A DNA stretch of 7,419 bases from an uncultured Emergencia sp. GTDB lineage: Bacteria; Bacillota; Clostridia; Peptostreptococcales; Anaerovoracaceae. Positions 1 to 7,419 of the stretch are shown here, one piece after another. Both the position numbers and the translations under genes were made by a program. The stretch covers positions 1 to 7,419 of the forward strand of contig CABSEO010000088.1 of assembly GCA_902476665.1 (NCBI GenBank). Reading direction: 5' to 3'. The notes beneath the pieces are model-generated. The model did not search any database, was not told where the DNA came from, and saw nothing but the letters and a program-made list of their open reading frames with translations. Each line of letters starts with the position of its first letter. Positions within the stretch are counted from its first letter, which is position 1.

Positions 1-2071
<2,071 letters not shown>

Positions 2072-2078
2072 TTTCTTT

Positions 2079-2276
2079 CTAATCTATATCATACAGCTTA
2101 TAAAGCTGTAGAATGTTTTCAAGTCCTAGTTTATTTCCCATGAGCTGGCGATAGGTGACAGTCTTCTGTTTTCCCTGGCTCCGCAGCTCGTCCATTTTTG
2201 CCACAAGATCTGCATGCTGAGCTTCTACTGCCGCCTTCATAGTCTCAAACCGCTCAAGACGTTCTTTGTCACTCAT
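2079..2276 (-). CDS. Small charged, probably helical protein of unknown function (65 aa)
   Basis: I do not recognise a named family. The protein has a charged N-terminal half, about residues 2-35 (SDKERLERFETMK, then AAVEAQHADLVAKMDELRSQ), that looks like one long amphipathic helix or short coiled coil. A basic turn (GKQKTVTYRQLMGNK) follows, then a leucine/tyrosine-rich C-terminal helix ending in LQLYKLYDID. There is no signal peptide, membrane segment or cysteine, so a small cytoplasmic protein or subunit is likely. AAAGGAG at 2283-2289 overlaps the lepA stop codon. Two adjacent ATG codons are possible (2277-2279 and 2274-2276); the second has the better 6-base spacing and was chosen, the first adds one Met. 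Gaps of 11 bases to lepA (8 with the first ATG) and 7 bases to hemW place it firmly inside the operon. Tight spacing and clean ribosome signal make it a real gene. Confidence 0.8.
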   Translation of the reverse strand: MSDKERLERFETMKAAVEAQHADLVAKMDELRSQGKQKTVTYRQLMGNKLGLENILQLYKLYDID

Positions 2277-2287
2277 CATCTTCTCCT

Positions 2288-4096
2288 TTATTTGTTGTCA
2301 TCGTATTTAAGCACTGCAGTAAAGGCTTCCTGAGGTACTTCCACCTTACCGAACTGACGCATTCTTTTCTTTCCTTCCTTCTGCTTTTCAAGCAGTTTTT
2401 TCTTTCTGGATATATCTCCTCCGTAACACTTGGCAATCACATCTTTCCGATAGGCCTTTACCGTTTCTCTGGCAATGACTTTCTGTCCCACCGCAGCCTG
2501 AATCGGTACCTCAAACTGATGCATCGGAATGATCTCTTTCAGCTTTTCACAGACAAAGCGTCCGCGGCTGTAAGCCTTGGATTCGTGTACGATCATGGAA
2601 AAAGCATCTACCAGTTCTTTGTTCAGCAGCACATCCAGTTTCACCAGCTGAGATTTCTCATAACGAATGAATTCATAGTCCAGCGAGCCATAGCCCCTTG
2701 TCTTGGACTTGAGCGCATCAAAGAAATCGTAAATTACTTCGTTGAGAGGCAGCTCATAGTGAAGCTGCACTCTGTTCTCTGTAATGTATTCCATATGAAG
2801 CATCTTGCCGCGTCTTTCCTGACACAGCTCCATAATCGAGCCTACATATTCCTTCGGTATCATGATATCGGCCTTGACAATAGGCTCTTCAATATGGCTG
2901 ATCTCTGTCTGGTCAGGCAGATTTGTCGGATTCTGTATCATCTCCACACTTCCATCCTGAAGTACAACCCGATATACAACACTCGGCGAAGTAGTGATGA
3001 CAGCAAGCCCAAACTCTCTCTCCAGTCGTTCCACAATAATTTCCATGTGGAGAAGTCCTAAAAATCCGCATCGGAAACCAAAGCCCAAAGCGGTGGATGT
3101 TTCCGGTTCAAACATAAACGCAGCATCATTTACCTGCAGCTTCTCCAGCGCATCTTTAACACTCTCATACTTTTCGCCTTCCGCAGGATAGATTCCACAG
3201 TACACCATGGACTGAACTTTTTTATAGCCCGGCAGCGGTTCTGCTGTCGGATCCTTGTCCAAAGTGATAGTATCACCTACTCTTGCATCTCTGACCTGTT
3301 TGATGCTGGCACAAATGTAGCCTACTTCTCCGGCTCTGAGGAACTTGGTCGGTACATGACCCGGCGCCATAACCCCTACTTCGGTCACTTCGTATTTCTT
3401 ACCTGTATTCATCAGACGAATGGTGTCTCCCACTTTGACCTGTCCATCAAATATACGAGTATAAATCACCACGCCTTTATAATTATCATAGACAGAGTCA
3501 AAGATCAGAGCCTTCAGTCTGCCGTCCACATCCCCTGACGGTGCCGGAATAGTATGAACCACTGCTTCCAGGAGTTCTTCAATACCTGTTCCTTCTTTCG
3601 CTGAAACCAGGGGAGCCTCAGAAGCATCAATTCCGATCATTTCCTCTATCTCTTCCTTTGTTTCCTCAGGACGGGAACTTGCCAGATCAATTTTGTTCAG
3701 GCAAGGAAGAATTTCCAGATCCTCCTCCAGAGCCAGATACACGTTAGCCATGGTCTGTGCTTCTACACCCTGCGTGGAATCCACCACCAGAACAGCACCT
3801 TCACAGGCTGCCAGACTGCGGGATACCTCATAAGTAAAGTCAACATGGCCCGGCGTATCAATCAGGTTAAAAATATATTCATTGCCGTCTTTTGCCTTGT
3901 ACACCAGTCTGGTGGTCTGCAGCTTGATGGTGATTCCCCGTTCTCTCTCCAGCTCCATGTTGTCGAGGAACTGTTCTTTCATATCTCTATGGGCAACAAG
4001 CCCTGTGTTTTCAATAATTCTATCGGCCAGCGTAGATTTTCCATGGTCGATATGTGCTATGATACTGAAATTCCTAATGTATTTCTGATAATCCAT
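2288..4096 (-). CDS. lepA: Elongation factor 4 (LepA), ribosomal back-translocase-type GTPase
   Basis: A 602-residue translational GTPase of the usual LepA length, acting on the 70S ribosome; the family is linked to translation under stress and to initiation/subunit maturation. GTPase motifs in order: G1 AHIDHGKST (14-22), G2 around RGITIK (53-58), G3 DTPGH (80-84) with the catalytic His84, G4 NKID (134-137) and G5 SAK (165-167). The LepA-specific C-terminal region is intact, with its lysine-rich [19 protein letters not shown] stretch and the [13 protein letters not shown] ending. The start was set at the ATG at 4094-4096 because GTGAGGA sits 4 bases upstream and the sequence then begins [20 protein letters not shown] as expected. 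An in-frame TTG at 4114 would add six residues but has no ribosome site. A sigma-A-like promoter lies just upstream (4132-4160). It is the first gene of the apparent lepA-ORF65-hemW-glpK operon. Confidence 0.98.
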   Translation of the reverse strand: MDYQKYIRNFSIIAHIDHGKSTLADRIIENTGLVAHRDMKEQFLDNMELERERGITIKLQTTRLVYKAKDGNEYIFNLIDTPGHVDFTYEVSRSLAACEGAVLVVDSTQGVEAQTMANVYLALEEDLEILPCLNKIDLASSRPEETKEEIEEMIGIDASEAPLVSAKEGTGIEELLEAVVHTIPAPSGDVDGRLKALIFDSVYDNYKGVVIYTRIFDGQVKVGDTIRLMNTGKKYEVTEVGVMAPGHVPTKFLRAGEVGYICASIKQVRDARVGDTITLDKDPTAEPLPGYKKVQSMVYCGIYPAEGEKYESVKDALEKLQVNDAAFMFEPETSTALGFGFRCGFLGLLHMEIIVERLEREFGLAVITTSPSVVYRVVLQDGSVEMIQNPTNLPDQTEISHIEEPIVKADIMIPKEYVGSIMELCQERRGKMLHMEYITENRVQLHYELPLNEVIYDFFDALKSKTRGYGSLDYEFIRYEKSQLVKLDVLLNKELVDAFSMIVHESKAYSRGRFVCEKLKEIIPMHQFEVPIQAAVGQKVIARETVKAYRKDVIAKCYGGDISRKKKLLEKQKEGKKRMRQFGKVEVPQEAFTAVLKYDDNK

Positions 4097-4100
4097 GATT

Positions 4101-4107
4101 TCCTCAC
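4101..4107 (-). promoter_or_regulatory. Ribosome binding site that fixes the lepA start
   Basis: Minus-strand GTGAGGA, with the GAGG core 5 bases before the ATG at 4096. It decides between that ATG and the upstream in-frame TTG at 4112-4114, which would place this ribosome site inside the coding sequence. Confidence 0.85.
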
Positions 4108-4131
4108 TTTGCAAATAATGTTTCAGTATAT

Positions 4132-4160
4132 ATTTTATAGTAAAACCCTCTATTTTTCAA
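4132..4160 (-). promoter_or_regulatory. Sigma-A-type promoter for the lepA operon
   Basis: On the minus strand, TTGAAA (4155-4160; five of six consensus bases) and TAAAAT (4132-4137; five of six) are separated by exactly 17 bases. The predicted transcript would start near 4125, leaving a leader of about 29 bases before the lepA ATG with its ribosome site included. The -35 box lies across the final codons of the 52-residue gene and the -10 box lies in the short gap after it. This suggests that lepA, ORF65, hemW and glpK are expressed in vegetative cells independently of the sporulation genes upstream. No terminator separates the two groups, so read-through from spoIIP is also possible. Prediction from sequence only. 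Confidence 0.65.
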
Positions 4161-4308
4161 TGAAATTTTCCAGTTTTTCCAGCACTGATCCAAGACTTGT
4201 ATGGGTATCAGCATCCATCATAGCACACTGACGATCTACATGAACTAAGGCCACAGTTCCTGTCAGAAAAATCAGAAATACCACCATTGCCTGTCTCAAT
4301 GTTTTCAT
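4150..4308 (-). CDS. Small single-pass membrane peptide of unknown function (52 aa), in the yqxA position
   Basis: It starts at an ATG (4306-4308) with GGAGG placed 7 bases upstream; the ribosome site lies inside the last codons of spoIIP, and only 2 bases separate the genes. An upstream start in the same frame would overlap spoIIP and has no ribosome site, so the 52-residue form was chosen. The N-terminus is MKTLRQ followed by a hydrophobic stretch at residues 7-24 ([18 protein letters not shown]), then a polar segment with one Cys (C28) and a C-terminal amphipathic helix ([15 protein letters not shown]). That pattern indicates a membrane anchor with a short soluble tail. In B. subtilis the gene between spoIIP and lepA is yqxA (DUF3679), also with an N-terminal hydrophobic segment but roughly twice as long; whether this is a reduced homologue or an unrelated gene I cannot tell. 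It probably shares the sporulation transcript of spoIIP. Confidence 0.75.
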   Translation of the reverse strand: MKTLRQAMVVFLIFLTGTVALVHVDRQCAMMDADTHTSLGSVLEKLENFIEK

Positions 4309-4310
4309 CG

Positions 4311-5159
4311 CTATTCCTCCAGTGCTTCTGCCAGAATTTCCCCAAAAAATCTGGCGCACTGTCTGACCTCCTTAATGTTATTACGGTTATTCCCCATCTC
4401 AATCAGGACAGATTTTCCTGAAAGTTCCTGATTGTACCAGTAAGGACGCTCCAGAATTTCTGCCGTGTATCCGTCATAGCTGGTTCCGGCTATGGTATTC
4501 AGCTTTGCCAGAAAGGCTTTGTTTTCCTCGTAGGTTTCCGTAGTATTACTGAGAACATATGAATAAACAGCGGTGTTTTTTCCTTTGACCTTCTGCGTAG
4601 GCCCGGCAATTTCCGCCGCCGTGGCATCACGGTGCAGGTCAATGATACATTCAATAGTCGGATATTTCTTCAGCAGTGCCTTCACTGTTTCGTAGCTTCT
4701 GGAGTAAGATTCATTATAAGATGGGTTGTCATGGAGAGTCTTATCATGAACTACTGAAATCCCGTTATCCTCCAATACCTCTTCCAGCACGTCTCCTGCA
4801 TCACGAACTGTATTTTCCTCTTTTGTTGTATGGTAATTTCCCGCTGAAGAAGGCAAATAGCTTTCAGTTGCGTGGGTATGATAAATGAGAACTCTAGGCT
4901 CCCCATTATCCTTCTTTACAGCTTTTGATTCCGTCTTTTCTGTTTCTGTCTCCACAGCTGTTTCTGTAGTTCGTTCAGTTTCTGCCACATCCGTACTTCC
5001 GGTATCTGCCACCAGATCCATGCACGGCAGGCTACTTTCCAGACACATGGCAGTCAGCTGATCTCCGCTGACAGCCTCTCCTGTGATACCTTTAAAAAAA
5101 AATGCTACAGCGATTACATACATAAAAGCGAAAAAAATCACCAAATTCTTTCTTCTCAT
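4311..5159 (-). CDS. spoIIP: Stage II sporulation protein P, septal peptidoglycan hydrolase
   Basis: SpoIIP works with SpoIID and SpoIIM in the mother-cell membrane to thin septal and peripheral peptidoglycan during engulfment, as an amidase and endopeptidase. The 282-residue protein has an N-terminal membrane anchor (about 5-23), a Thr/Glu-rich linker (about 53-84) and a catalytic domain from residue 88. That domain holds the family's HTHATESY block (H94, H96, E99), IIDLHRDA (H176) and VLIEMGNNRN (E254), the expected zinc-ligand and catalytic positions. It is shorter than the roughly 400-residue B. subtilis protein, mainly through a short linker region; the catalytic blocks are all present. 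The ATG is preceded by AGGGGG with a 5-base gap. It begins 40 bases after the gpr stop, and a sigma-E-like promoter lies at the gpr 3' end (5205-5233), matching mother-cell expression known for this gene. Identity is secure. Confidence 0.95.
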   Translation of the reverse strand: MRRKNLVIFFAFMYVIAVAFFFKGITGEAVSGDQLTAMCLESSLPCMDLVADTGSTDVAETERTTETAVETETEKTESKAVKKDNGEPRVLIYHTHATESYLPSSAGNYHTTKEENTVRDAGDVLEEVLEDNGISVVHDKTLHDNPSYNESYSRSYETVKALLKKYPTIECIIDLHRDATAAEIAGPTQKVKGKNTAVYSYVLSNTTETYEENKAFLAKLNTIAGTSYDGYTAEILERPYWYNQELSGKSVLIEMGNNRNNIKEVRQCARFFGEILAEALEE

Positions 5160-5199
5160 AGACGCCCCCTGCTGCTGTCCTTTCCAAAAAAAGTTGCTC

Positions 5200-6111
5200 T
5201 TAGGAGTATATGCCTGGATGAAGGGTAATATTAACAGCTTTTGCTATGATGTCTGAAAAAGATTTAATCACCAGATCAATATCTGTGGACGTGACCACCA
5301 TATCAAACTCTCTGCTGTCCATATACTGATATGCTTTCTCTTCCGGAATTTTCAGCTGTTCCATAGCTTCCAAAATCAGAGTTCTTGAATCGATAACAGT
5401 CGGTACGCCGATCGCAATGACCTTTACCCCCAGAGTTTCTTCATTCAGTTTCTTTCTCATATTGCCCATACCTGCTCCGGGAGAGATCCCCGTATCACTG
5501 AGCTGTATAGTAGTGCTCACTCTGTCGATATTGCGGGCTGCCAGGGAATCGATGGCGATCACTGCGTCAGGATGTGTCATCTCCACAGCTTTCTTAATCA
5601 GCTCCGCTGTTTCCATTCCGGTTGTTGCCGTAACTCCCGGAGCCAGCCCGCTGACATTGGACATTTCCTCATCACCATCACAGCTAAAAAGCTTAAACAG
5701 ATGACTGGTAATTTTCACTTTGGACACAGTATGGGGTCCCAGACTGTCCGGTGTCACCTTTTCGTTACCCAGACCTACCACCAGCACTTTCAGATGATAA
5801 TGATGCTTTATCAGCTTTGAAAGCTGTGCTGCCAGCGCTTTGGCCGCTCTCTCAGAAATACCTTCTTTCTCATCGATAATGCCGTCAATCTCCATAGTCA
5901 CATAGCGGCCCCGGGGCTTTCCCAAAATTGCCTCCCCTTTCAGGTTTACGATATCAATGGTTGTCACACGAATATCCTCGTCAATCTGCTCTTTTTCCAT
6001 GATAATACCATCTTTCGCCCCGGGTCGTGTCCCCGTTTCCTCCAGGTTTTCCACGCCCTCTACCGCCAGGTCTGTTCTGTATTTCAAAAAATCACCCCCG
6101 TCTTCTTTCAT
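5200..6111 (-). CDS. gpr: Germination protease GPR (peptidase family A25)
   Basis: GPR is made in the forespore as a zymogen and degrades the small acid-soluble spore proteins during germination. The 303 residues include the N-terminal KYRTDLAVE block, where family zymogens are cut between D and L, GLGNEKVTPDSLGP (113-126) and AIDSLAARN (186-194), then DTGISPGAGMGNMRKKLN (206-223) and a C-terminal LHPGI. D122 and D188 match the essential D127 and D193 of Bacillus megaterium GPR at a constant offset of five. The protein is shorter than the roughly 370-residue Bacillus enzymes. Two starts are plausible: the ATG at 6109-6111 (GGAG 9 bases upstream, 14-residue propeptide) and a TTG at 6085-6087 with a better ribosome site, giving a 6-residue propeptide. 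I give the longer form because its propeptide is close to the Bacillus length of 15. It heads the gpr-spoIIP group. Confidence 0.95.
   Translation of the reverse strand: MKEDGGDFLKYRTDLAVEGVENLEETGTRPGAKDGIIMEKEQIDEDIRVTTIDIVNLKGEAILGKPRGRYVTMEIDGIIDEKEGISERAAKALAAQLSKLIKHHYHLKVLVVGLGNEKVTPDSLGPHTVSKVKITSHLFKLFSCDGDEEMSNVSGLAPGVTATTGMETAELIKKAVEMTHPDAVIAIDSLAARNIDRVSTTIQLSDTGISPGAGMGNMRKKLNEETLGVKVIAIGVPTVIDSRTLILEAMEQLKIPEEKAYQYMDSREFDMVVTSTDIDLVIKSFSDIIAKAVNITLHPGIYS
5205..5233 (-). promoter_or_regulatory. Sigma-E-type promoter for spoIIP inside the 3' end of gpr
   Basis: On the minus strand, TAATATT (5227-5233) matches the sigma-E -35 consensus KMATATT fully, and CATATACT (5205-5212) matches the -10 consensus CATACAMT at seven of eight positions. 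The spacer is 14 bases, inside the 13-15 range known for sigma-E. Both boxes fall within the last coding triplets of gpr. Transcription would begin near 5197, giving a leader of about 38 bases ahead of spoIIP. B. subtilis spoIIP is known to be sigma-E controlled, so the signal fits the biology. Prediction from sequence only. Confidence 0.72.
6091..6099 (-). promoter_or_regulatory. Strong ribosome-binding-like site inside the gpr 5' end (alternative TTG start)
   Basis: Minus-strand GGGGGTGAT differs by one base from the ideal GGAGGTGAT and lies 7 bases (from the G-run) before an in-frame TTG at 6085-6087. It is better than the GGAG in front of the upstream ATG at 6111. Use of the TTG would start the protein MKYRTDLAVE and shorten the autoprocessed propeptide from 14 to 6 residues. 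Confidence 0.5.
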
Positions 6112-6137
6112 AAAAAGTTTCTCCGGTAAAGAGTGAG

Positions 6138-6166
6138 ATTATACAGTGCTGTTAAGATGATGCTCC
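6138..6166 (-). promoter_or_regulatory. Possible promoter for gpr (perfect -10, poor -35)
   Basis: A perfect TATAAT (6138-6143, minus strand) would start a transcript about 20 bases before the gpr ATG. The hexamer at the 17-base spacing (GGAGCA, 6161-6166) is a poor -35. Known gpr genes are read by forespore sigma-F/sigma-G; I tested the usual GYATA/GGNNANANTW and CATWHTA patterns by eye and found only partial matches near this box, so the sigma factor is undecided. Confidence 0.3.
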
Positions 6167-6236
6167 CTTTCATTTTTCAGAAGATACTTTTGCCCGCTGG
6201 CCTTTTTGTCCAAATCTAACCTGAAACGTCAATTCC

Positions 6237-6260
6237 GAGGATTTTTATATAAAAATCCTC
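6237..6260. repeat. Perfect 24-base palindrome between the dehydrogenase gene and gpr
   Basis: Two 12-base arms with zero mismatches and no gap; each arm starts GAGGA followed by a T-run and AT. It reads the same on both strands. As RNA it would fold as a 10-base-pair stem with an AUAU loop, but no T-run follows on either strand, so it is not a typical terminator. It lies directly downstream of the terminator at 6265-6306 and about 95 bases upstream of the gpr -10 box. A protein binding site or an mRNA hairpin are both possible. Confidence 0.7.
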
Positions 6261-6264
6261 CAAC

Positions 6265-6306
6265 AAAAAAATACAGCAGAGCGATTCCGCTCCGCCGTAC
6301 TTTTTT
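6265..6306 (-). terminator. Factor-independent terminator of the dehydrogenase gene
   Basis: On the minus strand, a stem formed by 6288-6299 and 6272-6283 closes a GAAT tetraloop (6284-6287): GAGCG pairs with CGCTC, then GC with GC and TAC with GTA, joined by G-U pairs at the intervening positions. A run of seven T follows (6271-6265), and an A-run precedes the stem and can extend it. The G-U positions become A-C mismatches on the plus strand, so the element is oriented for minus-strand transcription. It lies about 85 bases after the dehydrogenase stop codon and insulates gpr from it. Confidence 0.88.
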
Positions 6307-6313
6307 ATGTAAA

Positions 6314-6353
6314 TCTGTACAGAATTATACACAAAACAGAAAAACTATTTCAC
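6314..6353 (-). promoter_or_regulatory. Promoter-like TATAAT next to an operator-like palindrome (weak)
   Basis: A perfect TATAAT (6324-6329, minus strand) has GTGAAA (6348-6353; four of six) 18 bases upstream. It directly abuts a perfect 10-base palindrome, TCTGTACAGA (6314-6323), whose symmetry extends to 18 bases with one mismatched pair and so overlaps the TATAAT. Any transcript would reach the terminator at 6306 within about 15 bases, so it would be a very short RNA. It may be a chance match in AT-rich sequence. Confidence 0.2.
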
Positions 6354-6391
6354 TTTCAATGCCGCTAACCATCCACATATTCCAGGCGCCG

Positions 6392-7419
6392 TCAGTTTTG
6401 CCCCTTGATTGCCACTTTCATCACACCGTCTCTTCTGTTTTCAAAAAGATCATAAGCCTTTTCAATATCAGACAGAGAAAATGTATGTGTAATCAACGGC
6501 CTGGTATCCAGTCTGCCTTCTGCAATGAGGTGCAGGATTTGCGCACAGTCACAGCCATCTACACCACCCGTCTTAAATGTCAGATTTTTGCCGTACATCT
6601 CTGGAAGCGGCAGAATCTGCGGCCTGTCGTAAAGTGCTATAATCGAGACAATGGCATTGGGTCTTGCATTCTGCCATGCTATACGAAAAGATGCCTCTGT
6701 TCCCGCTGCTTCCAAAACTACATCAGCCCCTCCATAGGGGGTATATTTTCTAATGCAGGCAGGAAGCTCCGCAGGACTCACCGTCAAAACCTCAGGATAA
6801 TGATTTTGCACAAAAGCTCTGCGCTCTTCATCTGTTTCACACAAAATCACAGCTTTGGGATTTTTCAGCATCACGCAGAGCATAGTGCAGATTCCCGTCG
6901 GACCGCCTCCGATAATCAGTACTGTATCTTCTTGCGTAATCTCTGAAATCTTTGCCGCCCAAAAACCTGTAGCCAGCACATCTCCTGCCAGCAGGGCAGC
7001 CTCGTCACTGACGCTGTCAGGAATCATAGAAAGTCCCTGATCAGCATAAGGTACACGTACGTATTCTGTCTGACCACCATCAATGCGACACCCTAATGCC
7101 CAACCTCCATTCGGATCAATACAATTGTTCACATAACCATGTTGACAGAAAAAACATTTACCGCAAAAAGTTTCTACATTAACGACAACCCTATCACCCG
7201 GCTTCACCAAAGTGACATCAGCCCCCGTTTGTTCTACAACACCCACCATTTCATGTCCTATTGTGACACCAGGAACCGCACGTGGAACACCTCCATGTTT
7301 TATATGCAAATCACTGGTACAAATACTGCTAAGGGTAACACGTACAATAGCGTCACGAGTATCTTTCAACTCAGGTTTCGGCTTCTCTATAAGTTCAAAT
7401 TTACCCTGTTTAATATAGG
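6392..7419 (-). CDS. Zinc-dependent alcohol dehydrogenase family protein, first few residues missing at the right edge
   Basis: A medium-chain NAD(P)-dependent dehydrogenase. The frame stays open to the window end: 16 residues (YIKQGKFELIEKPKPE) precede the internal TTG at 7369, and they match the normal start of this family, so the true start lies a few codons beyond the window. Numbering from that Y, catalytic-zinc residues are C33 (SSICTSD) and H55/E56 (GHE); structural-zinc cysteines are C85, C88, C91 and C99 (CGKCFFC...C). The Rossmann motif GGGPTG follows VLI, and an acidic residue after the second strand (CETDEERR) suggests NAD preference. The 342-residue size is typical. The sequence resembles sorbitol/threonine/alcohol dehydrogenase members, and substrate cannot be read from it. 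It ends with TGA at 6392-6394, followed by a strong terminator, so it is a separate transcription unit from gpr. Confidence 0.9.
   Translation of the reverse strand, partial: YIKQGKFELIEKPKPELKDTRDAIVRVTLSSICTSDLHIKHGGVPRAVPGVTIGHEMVGVVEQTGADVTLVKPGDRVVVNVETFCGKCFFCQHGYVNNCIDPNGGWALGCRIDGGQTEYVRVPYADQGLSMIPDSVSDEAALLAGDVLATGFWAAKISEITQEDTVLIIGGGPTGICTMLCVMLKNPKAVILCETDEERRAFVQNHYPEVLTVSPAELPACIRKYTPYGGADVVLEAAGTEASFRIAWQNARPNAIVSIIALYDRPQILPLPEMYGKNLTFKTGGVDGCDCAQILHLIAEGRLDTRPLITHTFSLSDIEKAYDLFENRRDGVMKVAIKGQN

Noticed and set aside
2519..3061. A 180-codon plus-strand open frame opposite lepA
   Set aside because: Antisense to conserved LepA coding sequence, with no family resemblance.
4097..4114. 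TTG start adding six residues to LepA
   Set aside because: No ribosome site upstream; the GTGAGGA site lies inside that extension and points to the ATG at 4096, which gives the conserved LepA N-terminus.
4208..4402. A minus-strand frame overlapping the end of spoIIP and the small membrane gene in a different phase
   Set aside because: Overlaps two genes with better ribosome sites; its own start has none.
6196..6216. GCC-GGC stem followed by a T-run on the plus strand
   Set aside because: Only about three paired bases; too weak for a terminator and no plus-strand gene precedes it.
6212..6221. GGTTAGATTT on the minus strand, a full match to the sigma-F -10 pattern GGNNANANTW upstream of gpr
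   Set aside because: No GYATA-like -35 at 14-16 bases upstream and the degenerate pattern is expected by chance at this rate; kept only as a remote possibility for forespore expression.
6206..6946. A 246-codon plus-strand open frame opposite the dehydrogenase 3' end
   Set aside because: It runs through the terminator and palindrome region and then antisense to clear zinc dehydrogenase sequence; the translation is low in recognisable structure and rich in His/Cys/Arg as expected from an antisense frame.
6392..7369. Dehydrogenase starting at the TTG at 7369
   Set aside because: The frame continues upstream to the window edge and encodes the expected first strand of the fold, so the TTG is an internal leucine.

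Overview
The window suggests an endospore-forming Firmicute, most likely a clostridium of the Lachnospiraceae type. It carries two sporulation genes (gpr, spoIIP), has Gram-positive-style ribosome binding sites, looks moderate in G+C by eye, and keeps the gene order gpr - spoIIP - small membrane gene - lepA - hemW. That order matches the Bacillus subtilis chromosome segment gpr-spoIIP-yqxA-lepA-hemN(hemW). Family-level placement is inference. Every gene I can support lies on the minus strand, so transcription runs from high to low coordinates.

Layout in the direction of transcription. (1) 7419-6392: a zinc-dependent alcohol dehydrogenase family gene missing only its extreme N-terminus at the window edge, followed by a strong factor-independent terminator (6265-6306). 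(2) 6391-6112: a 280-base intergenic region holding that terminator, a perfect 24-base palindrome, a second short palindrome and two isolated TATAAT boxes. (3) 6111-4150: a sporulation segment with gpr (germination protease), spoIIP (engulfment hydrolase) and an unrecognised 52-residue membrane peptide. A near-consensus sigma-E promoter for spoIIP is embedded in the last codons of gpr. (4) 4160-1: a housekeeping segment with its own sigma-A-type promoter, running lepA, a 65-residue unknown protein, hemW and the N-terminal two thirds of glpK. Gaps are only 7-11 bases and ribosome binding sites overlap the preceding stop codons, so this looks like one tightly coupled operon.

The sporulation genes fit a division of labour: SpoIIP degrades septal peptidoglycan during engulfment in the mother cell, while Gpr is stored in the forespore to digest small acid-soluble proteins at germination. 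LepA (a ribosomal GTPase) and HemW (radical-SAM heme chaperone) are vegetative functions with no obvious link to sporulation. glpK occupies the place where hrcA follows hemW in B. subtilis, and the dehydrogenase sits upstream of gpr where rpsT is found in B. subtilis, so both flanks appear rearranged relative to that model.

I found no CRISPR array, transposase, tRNA or rRNA, phage module or defence system. This is mostly an ordinary chromosomal core region. The points most worth a second look are the buried sigma-E promoter, the two unknown small proteins, the loss of the regulatory histidine in GlpK, and the dense set of palindromes upstream of gpr.
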